From Moorella sp. Hama-1 (lineage in GTDB: Bacteria > Bacillota > DSM-521 > Neomoorellales > Neomoorellaceae), in assembly GCF_023734095.1 (NCBI RefSeq), contig NZ_AP024620.1:3283570-3324617 (forward strand): a DNA stretch of 41,048 bases, written 5' to 3'. The notes under the pieces were generated by a model. It had not been told where the DNA came from. It saw nothing but the letters and a program-made list of their open reading frames with translations, and did no database searches. A program made the position numbers and the translations under genes. This document shows positions 1-6,678 of the stretch, one piece after another. Numbering within the stretch: position 1 is the stretch's first letter; every line of letters starts with the position of its first letter.

Positions 1-162
1 GGTAACGATTATGATTTCATCCACCAGGGGGGAAGGGCCGGCTACAGCCAGGCTATAAGCCAGCATGGCTTTGCCGGCCAGGGGTAGAAAGACTTTATTA
101 TCCCCGCAGCCCAGGCGTCTTCCCTGGCCGGCGGCGGCAATAATCAGACTCAAGAAAGGCAC
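1..162 (-). CDS. ispD: 2-C-methyl-D-erythritol 4-phosphate cytidylyltransferase, N-terminal part (cut by window edge)
   Basis: Only the first 54 codons are present; the gene runs off the left edge. The translation begins [18 protein letters not shown] and carries the glycine/arginine-rich CTP-binding loop ([10 protein letters not shown]) and a downstream K (DNKVFLPL) typical of IspD, which transfers CMP to methylerythritol phosphate in the non-mevalonate isoprenoid pathway. The GTG start overlaps the last 13 bases of the PIN-TRAM gene. The order yacL-ispD is common in Firmicutes, which supports the call. A general sugar-nucleotide transferase is a less likely alternative. Confidence 0.8.
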   Translation of the reverse strand, partial: MPFLSLIIAAAGQGRRLGCGDNKVFLPLAGKAMLAYSLAVAGPSPLVDEIIIVT

Positions 163-1298
163 TGGTACTCGCTCCGTTCCAGGGTCTGATGATGGGTGCC
201 CAGCTTGCGTTCGGCACCCTTCGGCCGAGCGAAGATCATTCTCCCGGCAGCCGTCTGCAGGACACTGGTTACCAGGACGGCCACTGTCTGGCCGATGAAA
301 CGCCGGCCGTTCTCCACGACAATCATCGTCCCATCATCTAAGTAAGCTACTCCCTGGCCCATTTCCTTACCGTCCTTAATAACCTGGACGGTCATTTCCT
401 CCCCCGGCAGGACAACGGGTTTAACGGCATTGGCCAGTTCATTAATATTCAAAACCCTGACGCCCTGAAGCTCGGCCACCTTGTTCAGGTTATAGTCATT
501 TGTGAGTACCGGGGCGCCCATCTTCTGGGCCAGGCGGACCAGTTTGCTGTCAACTTCCGCCAGATCGTCAAAATCGATTTCGGAGACCTTCACGGTGATA
601 TTATTTTCCTTGCGGATCTTATTGAGGATATCCAGGCCGCGTCGGCCGCGGTTGCGTTTCAGCAGATCCGAGGAATCCGCTATGTGGCGCAGTTCCTCCA
701 GGACAAAGGCCGGAATAATGACTGTTCCTTCTATAAAGCCGCTCTTAATAATATCAGCGATCCGGCCGTCAATAATGACGCTGGTGTCCAGGATCTTGGC
801 CCCCCTGGCAGCCTCGGCCTTACCTTTATCCCGCTCTTTGCCCCCCCAGCGGGGGAAAATATTGAAGAGGGCCCACATTTCATCCCGGCGCTTGGTTCCC
901 AGGCTCCAACCCAGGTAACCGAAAAGGAGACTCCCGGCCATGGGAATATAGGGTCCCACCAGGGGCAAATGAATAAAGGACGCCCCTAATAAATTAGCGA
1001 TTATAAGTCCGCAGATTAATCCCAGGGCCCCGCTGATAATCTCCTGCGCCGGGGTGCGCTGCAACCTCCCTTCCAGCCAGTGCATGGACTGGGTAACCAG
1101 GTTAATTATATGCTGGGCCAGGCTGTAGCCCAGGAGGGCCGCCACCAGAGTCACCAGGGCCAGCAGGGTCCAGCTAACCCCCAGGGGCGGGCTCACCCCG
1201 CGGCCTACCTGCCACAGGTTTAGCCCTACCTGGCCGGCATAGAAGCCCAGGGCCGCACCCAACAGGCCGACAACCCCACGCAAGATACGATATAACAT
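150..1298 (-). CDS. PIN/TRAM-domain integral membrane protein (YacL family)
   Basis: This 382-residue protein has about four hydrophobic segments in residues 1-135, then a PIN nuclease domain (about 168-300) and a C-terminal TRAM domain (about 300-365). The PIN domain has the expected acidic residues in [20 protein letters not shown] and LTNDYNLN. The family is conserved in Firmicutes next to ispD/ispF and radA/disA. It is presumed to be a membrane-tethered ribonuclease or RNA-binding protein, but its substrate is not established. It lies between carD upstream and ispD downstream on the same strand. Confidence 0.85.
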   Translation of the reverse strand: MLYRILRGVVGLLGAALGFYAGQVGLNLWQVGRGVSPPLGVSWTLLALVTLVAALLGYSLAQHIINLVTQSMHWLEGRLQRTPAQEIISGALGLICGLIIANLLGASFIHLPLVGPYIPMAGSLLFGYLGWSLGTKRRDEMWALFNIFPRWGGKERDKGKAEAARGAKILDTSVIIDGRIADIIKSGFIEGTVIIPAFVLEELRHIADSSDLLKRNRGRRGLDILNKIRKENNITVKVSEIDFDDLAEVDSKLVRLAQKMGAPVLTNDYNLNKVAELQGVRVLNINELANAVKPVVLPGEEMTVQVIKDGKEMGQGVAYLDDGTMIVVENGRRFIGQTVAVLVTSVLQTAAGRMIFARPKGAERKLGTHHQTLERSEYQCLS

Positions 1299-1379
1299 CT
1301 CTTCACCTTCTTTTTACATCCTTTCCCTTGGATTCTGCCTCAGGGGCCGGCATCTTATACCATCCCAACTTTAGGAATC

Positions 1380-1856
1380 TCAGGCTAAAAGTTTTTCGAG
1401 CAGGTTTTCTACTTGATGCTTTTCTGCATTGCGAGCCAAGACCAGTTCACTAATTAACATCTGCCGGGCGCTCTCCAACATTTTCCTTTCCCCTGTAGAA
1501 AGACCCCGGTCGTGATCCCGCCGGGCCAGGTTACCCACCACCTCGGCTACTTGATAGATACTACCGCTGCGCATCTTCTCCAGGTTGGCCCGGTAACGCC
1601 GGTTCCAGTTGCCACTGCCGCTCCCTTTGGGCTCCTTGAGGATCTTGATTACTTCCTGGATGCCTTTTTCGTCAATCACCTCCCGCAGGCCTACGGCCCG
1701 TTCGCTTTCCAGGGGAATCATCACCTTCATGTCCCCCAGGGGGAAACGCAGGATATAATACTTCCTTTTACTGCCCAGGACTTCACGATCTTCAATGGCC
1801 TCAATAACCCCGGCCCCGTGCATGGGATATACTACTTTATCGCCGACTTTAAACAT
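1380..1856 (-). CDS. CarD/CdnL-family transcription regulator
   Basis: The protein has 158 residues, the usual length for CarD/CdnL. The N-terminal RNA-polymerase-interacting (TRCF-like) domain starts FKVGDKVVYPMHGAGVIEAI and includes the tract KYYILRFPLGDMKVMIPL. A helical C-terminal domain follows with the conserved W-N-RRYRANLEKMRSG segment. Family members bind the RNA polymerase beta subunit and stabilise open promoter complexes. The ATG at 1856 is preceded by GGAGGG. A TATAAT-like hexamer lies about 40 bases upstream of the start, without a clear -35 box. The gene is the likely first member of a carD-yacL-ispD operon. Confidence 0.9.
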   Translation of the reverse strand: MFKVGDKVVYPMHGAGVIEAIEDREVLGSKRKYYILRFPLGDMKVMIPLESERAVGLREVIDEKGIQEVIKILKEPKGSGSGNWNRRYRANLEKMRSGSIYQVAEVVGNLARRDHDRGLSTGERKMLESARQMLISELVLARNAEKHQVENLLEKLLA

Positions 1857-1960
1857 TATGCAACCCTCCTATTATAGACCTTCAGTATTTATTATAACAG
1901 ATTAATTTCTTTCATGCTGCCCGGTGCTAGCTATTTTATCCACTTTTATACATCTACCCT

Positions 1961-3328
1961 TTAACCCCGGGTATTGACTAGAGCCAGTCCCAGGGCTTCA
2001 CCTACTGTATGCACATCATATACTTCGTAACCGGACCGATCTTTCAGGCCCTTGCTATTGCCCGCCGGGACGATAAAACGGTTAAAACCCAGCCGGGCGG
2101 CCTCTTCAACCCGCCGTTCCAGTTGCGCTACGGCCCGGACTTCCCCCGCCAGGCCGACCTCCCCCAGGACCAGGGTCCGGGATTCCAGGGGGCGGTCCTG
2201 GAGGCTCGAGGCTATGGCCAGACACACGGCCAGGTCCGCCGCCGGTTCGTTGATGGCAATGCCCCCGGCGACGTTGAGGTAGATATCATAACCCCCCAGG
2301 GGCAGGTTGGCCCGCTTTTCCAGCACAGCCGCCAGTAACAGGGCCCGGTTGAAATCTATCCCCGTTGCCAGCCGGCGGGGATTACCAAAGTTGGTCCGGC
2401 TCACCAGGGCCTGGATCTCCAGCAGCAGGGGCCTGGTCCCTTCCAGGCAGGCCACCACGCTGGAACCGGCCACCCCGGCCGGCCTCTCGGCCAGGAGCAT
2501 GGCCGAGGGATTACGAACTTCTTCCAGGCCGGAACCGGCCATTTCGAAAACCCCAATCTCGTTGGTGGAGCCGAAACGGTTTTTGACGGCCCGGAGGATG
2601 CGGTAGGCCTGGTAACGTTCGCCCTCCAGATAGAGGACACAGTCCACCAGATGCTCCAGGACCCGGGGACCGGCCAGGAAGCCCTCCTTGGTAACGTGGC
2701 CCACCAGCAATACCGCCGGGCCGCCACCCTTGGCCAGGCGTAAAAAACGGGCCGCTCCTTCCCGCACCTGGGAAACACTGCCCGGGGCGGCCTGGACCTC
2801 AGGGAGGATCATGGTCTGGATGGAATCAATAATAACTGCTACCGGTTGCAGTTTTTCGATTTGCTCGATGATGGCCGCGATATTTGTCTCAGCCAGCAGG
2901 TAGATGGCGCCGTCCAGCGCTCCCAGGCGCTGGGCGCGGAGGCGGGTCTGCCCGGCGGATTCCTCCCCGGTGACATAGAGGATACTACCATACTTGCAGG
3001 CCAGCAGGTGAGCGACCTGCAGGAGCAGGGTGGATTTGCCGATTCCGGGGGCCCCGCCTACCAGGACCAGAGAACCTGGTACCAGGCCGCCGCCCAGGAC
3101 CCGGTCCCACTCGCCCAGGGAAGTTACCAGCCTCCCGGCGCTGATATCGTTAACTTCAGCCAGCAGGACCGGAGTGGAGGCCGGTGCAGCGGAGCTTTGG
3201 GGACCCCCGGGTATTCCTGGTTCTACCACCAGGCTGTTCCAGCTGCCGCAACCGGGACAGCGCCCCAGGAAGCCCAGGGATTCATAACCGCACTGCTGGC
3301 AGACATAACGTTCCTTGAGCTTGGCCAG
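1961..3328 (-). CDS. radA: DNA repair protein RadA (branch-migration ATPase), probable CTG start
   Basis: RadA processes recombination intermediates. The protein shows the N-terminal C4 zinc finger (CQQCGYESLGFLGRCPGCG), a RecA-like ATPase with Walker A GGAPGIGKST, the RadA-specific KNRFGS motif, and a C-terminal Lon-protease-like domain ending near the stop. The open frame continues upstream to 3646, but that part is translated interspersed repeat. Family members usually begin M-A-K just before the zinc finger, and here that position is CTG (3328), 8 bases after GGAGG. No ATG, GTG or TTG lies between this SD and the zinc finger. From the CTG the product is 455 residues, matching known RadA lengths (~455-460). 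Confidence 0.88.
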   Translation of the reverse strand: MAKLKERYVCQQCGYESLGFLGRCPGCGSWNSLVVEPGIPGGPQSSAAPASTPVLLAEVNDISAGRLVTSLGEWDRVLGGGLVPGSLVLVGGAPGIGKSTLLLQVAHLLACKYGSILYVTGEESAGQTRLRAQRLGALDGAIYLLAETNIAAIIEQIEKLQPVAVIIDSIQTMILPEVQAAPGSVSQVREGAARFLRLAKGGGPAVLLVGHVTKEGFLAGPRVLEHLVDCVLYLEGERYQAYRILRAVKNRFGSTNEIGVFEMAGSGLEEVRNPSAMLLAERPAGVAGSSVVACLEGTRPLLLEIQALVSRTNFGNPRRLATGIDFNRALLLAAVLEKRANLPLGGYDIYLNVAGGIAINEPAADLAVCLAIASSLQDRPLESRTLVLGEVGLAGEVRAVAQLERRVEEAARLGFNRFIVPAGNSKGLKDRSGYEVYDVHTVGEALGLALVNTRG

Positions 3329-3432
3329 TGCTTTTTCCTCCGCAAATAGACTTCTAACAAACCGGTTTCTGGGGGAGCCCCGCATGGGGGCTGACGCGCC
3401 CGTCACGAAAGATGAAAACGCAGGTGGAGGCA

Positions 3433-3675
3433 GGGGCTGGCGGATACAGGCGGAAGGCGACTTGGTTCGAGGCGTTAGCAAACTCAGCGAAGCCGCGGCG
3501 CGGCGGCGGTGAACGGGATGGGGATCGTAACGTAAATTAAGGAACGAAAAATTACGTTCTCCGCTACGCTTATTCGATGGGGATAAAGTCAAGCCACCCT
3601 CGCCGCCGAGGAAGGCTGAGCGTATAGTTTGCTCGCCGAGAACCACCGGAGCCTGGAGCCTGTACCGCCAGCCCC
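3433..3675 (-). repeat. Interspersed repeat family A, copy 1 (243 bp, inverted termini, MITE-like)
   Basis: This 243-bp unit begins and ends with inverted copies of GGGGCTGGCGG-(n)-TACAGG. A second copy of exactly the same length lies at 18316-18558 in the opposite orientation and matches over the whole length with scattered substitutions and compensating small indels. The interior is itself partly palindromic (CGAGCAAAC... pairs with ...GAGTTTGCT), so a transcript would fold into one long hairpin. It has no transposase gene. It sits immediately upstream of radA and is the source of the false N-terminal extension of that frame. Confidence 0.75.
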
Positions 3676-3722
3676 GCGGCTGTTACTGTAAGTTGCAACC
3701 ACTTTTGGCCGAACCCTATTTT

Positions 3723-3863
3723 AGGAGGAGCCCCTCATGGGGGCAAACTCCACCAGCGAACGGGAGAAATGAGAGGCAAGGCTTTAACCTGAAACTGGCG
3801 TAGCCAGTTTCGACGAGCCTCCCACCTCTCACCTCCAACCTCACACATCTCATTTCGGAGGAG
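3723..3863 (+). repeat. Interspersed repeat family B, copy 1 (~140 bp, SD-like termini)
   Basis: The unit starts with AGGAGGAGCCCCTCATGGGG and ends with CATCTCATTTCGGAGGAG. Its centre carries the small palindrome GAAACTGGCGTAGCCAGTTTC. Near-identical units occur at 18611-18705, 24361-24500 and 26718-26856. Here no plus-strand gene follows; the stretch between radA and the PHP gene (3329-3951) holds only repeat A, this repeat B copy and about 80 unassigned bases. Confidence 0.75.
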
Positions 3864-3951
3864 TGGCTCCGCACCCCTGCAGCACACCGCGTGCCTCTAG
3901 CCTCCGGGGTCATTATATCACCAGAAAACCTTCTTGGGAAGTCCTGCCATC

Positions 3952-4698
3952 TTAGACTCTGCCTTCCTGGACTGTTTCCCGGTGGCGGCGGTGCCAGCCC
4001 AGGTACTCCTTGACGCGATCGGCCGTTTTATTAATCACCTGATCCTCGCCGATCCCGGCACTGCGGGCTACCTGCCAGGCGCGGGTAAAGTTTCCTACTG
4101 AAGTAAAGATATGGGCATCGCTATTTAAAGCCACCTGCACTTTATGCTTCTGGGCCAGTTTGGCCAGTAACTGGCAGTGCGGCAGGCTCCCCTGGCGGCT
4201 GACGCTAAAGGAATTGTTGTTGATTTCCAGGGCTTTATGCTCACTGGCCGCAGCCAGGACCAGCTTTTCGATATCCACAGGGAATTCGGGGTTCCCCGGG
4301 TGTACGATAAGGTGAACCCGGGGGTTAGCTATGGCCGCCAGAACGGCCCGGGTATAATCTTCCGCGGAGCGGCCGTCAAAACCGGTCAGGGCGTGAAATC
4401 CCGCCAGGACGATATCCAGTTCTTCCAGGAGGCGTTCCGGCAGATCCAGGTGTCCCTCGGTATCAATGATGTTGGCCTCAACACCCCTGAGGATTTCCAC
4501 GCCGCCAATCTTACGGGGTAGGGCTGCCAGGTTGCCAAAGTGGTACTCATGGGGACCACCGGGCATCTTCAGACCGTGGTCCGTAATGGCGATCATTTTT
4601 AAACCGCGTTTTTCCGCCGCCTCAGCCATCTCTTTAACAGTGCTGTAGGCATGGCCGCTGGCGATGGTATGGGTGTGGAGATCGGCTTCAAATAACAC
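3952..4698 (-). CDS. PHP-domain metal-dependent hydrolase (YcdX-like phosphatase/phosphoesterase)
   Basis: The protein has about 248 residues. The PHP metal-ligand motifs appear in order: DLHTH near the N-terminus, ITDHG, a Glu in RGVEANI, H in AGFHA, IVHPGNPEF, and the final LNSDAH. This arrangement fits the stand-alone YcdX-type PHP family, trinuclear-metal phosphatases or phosphoesterases; the substrate is unknown. The GTG at 4698 is chosen because it lies 9 bases after GGGAG. A TTG nine bases further upstream directly abuts the SD and is less likely. The gene appears monocistronic and is preceded by a long non-coding region. Confidence 0.85.
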   Translation of the reverse strand: MLFEADLHTHTIASGHAYSTVKEMAEAAEKRGLKMIAITDHGLKMPGGPHEYHFGNLAALPRKIGGVEILRGVEANIIDTEGHLDLPERLLEELDIVLAGFHALTGFDGRSAEDYTRAVLAAIANPRVHLIVHPGNPEFPVDIEKLVLAAASEHKALEINNNSFSVSRQGSLPHCQLLAKLAQKHKVQVALNSDAHIFTSVGNFTRAWQVARSAGIGEDQVINKTADRVKEYLGWHRRHRETVQEGRV

Positions 4699-5040
4699 TA
4701 GCTGCAACTCCCTTCTTTATTCCTCTTGATAACCTTTTTGGTTCTCCTATAGTATAGCAACAGGTTATTAATCTAATATTAAAGACCCCTTAGAGAAATT
4801 TTAAGCTGCTCCCCGGCCGCTAATCCCTGTGGATACCCGCTAAAAACTCCCCGAAAAATGCTCCTATATAAATAATAAATAATATCCTCCCGGGGGGGGC
4901 ATAATACTACCAACAGGGTCGGCCAGGGCTGAGCCCAGAAAATTATCGGGTCTAACAAAAGGGCTCGGTAATTTTCGGCCAAAGGTCATCAGCAGGTCAT
5001 ACGGCTTGTTGGTCGGCCGGCGGGCAGATTAGTAACCGCC
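4699..5040. other. Gene-free stretch with hairpin GAGCCC...GGGCTC
   Basis: I see no credible gene. The notable structure is an imperfect inverted repeat at about 4930-4965 (GAGCCCAGAAAAT ... GGGCTC); its core resembles the GCCCAGAAAATCTGGGC hairpin at 5360-5376. The left half is AT-rich with several TATAAT-like words on the minus strand and probably contains the promoter and leader of the PHP gene, but no convincing -35/-10 pair could be picked. Confidence 0.4.
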
Positions 5041-5348
5041 CGTCATGGCTTGGCTTTAGTCTATAAGGATTAACGTTGGGTCGGTAAGGGTAGTTGCTGG
5101 TCGAGCAAAGATGGCTGCAGGTGCCGCAGGCTTTGAAACAAAAGCTCGAGGTTCGTGGGGGTCGCGAGGTCGCTACGGGCTTCTCAGGTTCTTGTGGCCA
5201 TCGAGCAAAGGTTATTGTAGTTGCCGTAATGGTCTGTAGTAGCCGGTGGGTTGCTGCAGGCTATGCAGGTAGTAGCAGTAGCCGGAGTTAAGGTCCTGGT
5301 CGGCTCTTGAAAATGGAGGCTGCTCCCCCGAGTGGCCTCCATTTTTAC
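5041..5348 (+). ncRNA. Candidate structured non-coding RNA ending in an intrinsic terminator
   Basis: The plus strand here is G/T-rich and C-poor and has no protein-like frame. It contains nested pairings: CGAGC (5102) with GCTCG (5144), inside which CAAAG pairs with CTTTG and CTGC pairs with GCAG; also GCGAGGTCGC (5164-5173). The words TCGAGCAAAG and GTAGTAGC/GCAGTAGCCGG recur. It ends in a strong hairpin plus U-run (5309-5346). I do not recognise the family; it does not match tmRNA, SRP RNA, RNase P RNA or a riboswitch I know. A TATAAG at about 5061 could be a -10 box but has no good -35. Confidence 0.35.
5309..5346 (+). terminator. Intrinsic terminator of the candidate ncRNA
   Basis: AAAATGGAGGC pairs with GCCTCCATTTT around a 14-base loop and is followed by a T-run on the plus strand. 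The A-run on the other side could also let it stop minus-strand transcription coming from the HD gene at 5523-6092. Confidence 0.8.
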
Positions 5349-5522
5349 CTAAAAAAGTGGCCCAGAAAATCTGGGCTGTAAAGTGATATATATTAAGGAG
5401 GTCAGAGGACACCTGGTTGGAGAAATCAGGTTTTCCTTTTAGTGATATTATAACTCATTACTGTTAAAAATCAATAACCGGCCTGTTAAGGTTAGATTAA
5501 TTTTCCCGGCTTGCTTGCAGGG
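5349..5522. other. Spacer with hairpin GCCCAGA-AAA-TCTGGGC
   Basis: A 7-bp hairpin lies at 5360-5376. AAGGAGG occurs at about 5396 on the plus strand but is not followed by a meaningful frame. Nothing else is recognisable. Confidence 0.4.
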
Positions 5523-6092
5523 TCAAACCAGGGTTGTTTTTAAAAGGTGGAGGGCCATGGTAAAAAAGATTGGCACCAGTTCAGGGTCGAACTGGACTCC
5601 GGCATTATTCTCGATCTCTTTTAGAGCTGACGGTAATGGACGGCATTGCTGGTAAGGGCGGGGAGAAGTCATAGCTTCAAAGGCATCCGCTAAGGCGATA
5701 ATCCTGGCTCCCAGGGGTATGGCCGTGCCTTTTATACCATTATAACCCTGCCCATCCCAGCGTTCATGATGGTAGGCTACCAGTTTTAGCACCATCTGGC
5801 TGGTACTGGTAGAGGCCAGGAGCTTAACCCCCGCCCGGGGATGGTTTCGTATAACCTGCCATTCGTCCGGCGTCAGGGGGGTCCTTTTATTCAGTATAGT
5901 GTTGGCGATGGTTAGCTTACCAACGTCATGTACCAGTGCTCCTTTATAGATAGCCTGGCAATCATCGGCCTCTAAACCGCAGGTTTGAGCCAGGTTCAGT
6001 GCCAGGCCGGCTACGCCTAAGGAATGCCGGTAGGTAAAGGGGGAATGGGCTGCCAGCCGGCCCAACCAGATCCTGATCTCCTGCCACTCCAA
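5523..6092 (-). CDS. HD-GYP-like domain protein (putative c-di-GMP phosphodiesterase)
   Basis: The 189-residue protein is essentially one HD-GYP domain. It has an early His (YRHSLGVAGLAL), the HD pair at about residues 55-56 (ALVHDVGKL), HHERWDGQGYN, the D-rich IIALADAFEAMTS and the terminal QFDPELV. HD-GYP proteins hydrolyse c-di-GMP using two or three metals. The GYP signature reads GYN here, so activity is likely but not certain. The start is a TTG behind AGAGG. A c-di-GMP-I riboswitch with terminator lies directly upstream on the same strand, so the presumed degrading enzyme would be controlled by its own substrate. Confidence 0.8.
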   Translation of the reverse strand: MEWQEIRIWLGRLAAHSPFTYRHSLGVAGLALNLAQTCGLEADDCQAIYKGALVHDVGKLTIANTILNKRTPLTPDEWQVIRNHPRAGVKLLASTSTSQMVLKLVAYHHERWDGQGYNGIKGTAIPLGARIIALADAFEAMTSPRPYQQCRPLPSALKEIENNAGVQFDPELVPIFFTMALHLLKTTLV

Positions 6093-6132
6093 GAAACGTT
6101 CATCCTCTTCCCTCCAGGGCTGACTGTAAGAT

Positions 6133-6163
6133 AATAAAAAAAGCCTTGCTCCTCAACAAGACT
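6133..6163 (-). terminator. Riboswitch expression-platform terminator
   Basis: On the minus strand AGTCTTG pairs with CAAGGCT around an 8-base loop, followed by seven T residues. It lies between the c-di-GMP aptamer and the HD-domain gene, where transcriptional control would be exerted. Confidence 0.75.
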
Positions 6164-6171
6164 ATGCCGCC

Positions 6172-6280
6172 ACTACGAGCCGGCAGCCTGGCGATCATAG
6201 CTTCCCGCTGGTTTCTGTTAATCAGGAAGCCTTAGACCCATGGCTTTGTGCCCCCGCCTTTCGACGGGTTTACCCTTGAG
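6172..6280 (-). ncRNA. Cyclic-di-GMP-I (GEMM-I) riboswitch
   Basis: Read on the minus strand, the GEMM-I landmarks occur in order: GTAAACC, a GAAA tetraloop within CGTCGAAAGGCG, GGGGCACAAAGCC, a GGTCTAAGG element, and a second arm with AAGCTATGATCGCCAGG and CTGCCGG. GEMM-I RNAs bind c-di-GMP between the two docked arms. The aptamer is followed by a terminator and then the HD-GYP-like gene at 6092-5523. It lies between that gene and the small AbrB-like gene. Exact aptamer ends are approximate. A cAMP-GMP-sensing variant of the same architecture cannot be excluded by eye. Confidence 0.8.
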
Positions 6281-6315
6281 CAGCCCTGGTTATAAAAAAA
6301 TATGCTTTTTAACCT

Positions 6316-6678
6316 TTACTTCGACATCGGAGGGAATTTCCCTTTCGTTTTGTTTAAATTCCCACTTGTCCCCACCTCCCCTAGCCCCAGTTTTTGTACC
6401 AGTGCCCGGTAGTATTTCTCCGCACACCGGCGGCAAAGGGTATCTTTACCGATGGTTACCAAATCTACTTGCAGGCCGCAGTAGCGGCAGCTGGGCTGGG
6501 AGTCGGCCCGCCGCAGGTACCACTCCCCACTCTCCTTCAGCAAAAACTCGACCTCAGCACCGGGGTATAAATCCAGCTGCTGACGTAACTGGGCCGGCAG
6601 GGTTACCCGCCCCTTGTTATCAATTATCCGCCTGTTGCCAGGAGCCTGACCCCCGGGTATTCTGCGCTTCCCAATAAT
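6316..6678 (-). CDS. AbrB/SpoVT-like DNA-binding domain fused to a small zinc ribbon (ATT start)
   Basis: The frame encodes an AbrB-type swapped-hairpin segment (RRIIDNKGRVTLPAQLRQQL then LYPGAEVEFLL), followed by a C4 zinc ribbon (CRYC ... CRRC) and a short basic tail, about 120 residues in all. No ATG, GTG or TTG precedes the AbrB core in frame: a TAA, which is the stop of the kinase gene, lies directly upstream, followed by ATT ATT. GGAGG sits 8 bases before the first ATT, so an ATT start coupled to kinase translation is the best reading; ATA further in is an alternative. Starting at the first in-frame TTG would remove the DNA-binding half. Probably a sporulation- or transition-state-type regulator; targets unknown. 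Confidence 0.65.
   Translation of the reverse strand: MIGKRRIPGGQAPGNRRIIDNKGRVTLPAQLRQQLDLYPGAEVEFLLKESGEWYLRRADSQPSCRYCGLQVDLVTIGKDTLCRRCAEKYYRALVQKLGLGEVGTSGNLNKTKGKFPPMSK

Noticed and set aside
3329-3646. N-terminal extension of the radA frame (about 106 residues)
   Set aside because: It is translated interspersed repeat A; family members begin at the zinc finger, and an SD lies just before that point.
6240-6677. 145-residue plus-strand frame opposite the riboswitch and AbrB-like gene
   Set aside because: It is Pro/Ser-rich without family features; the minus strand carries recognisable structures across the same bases.
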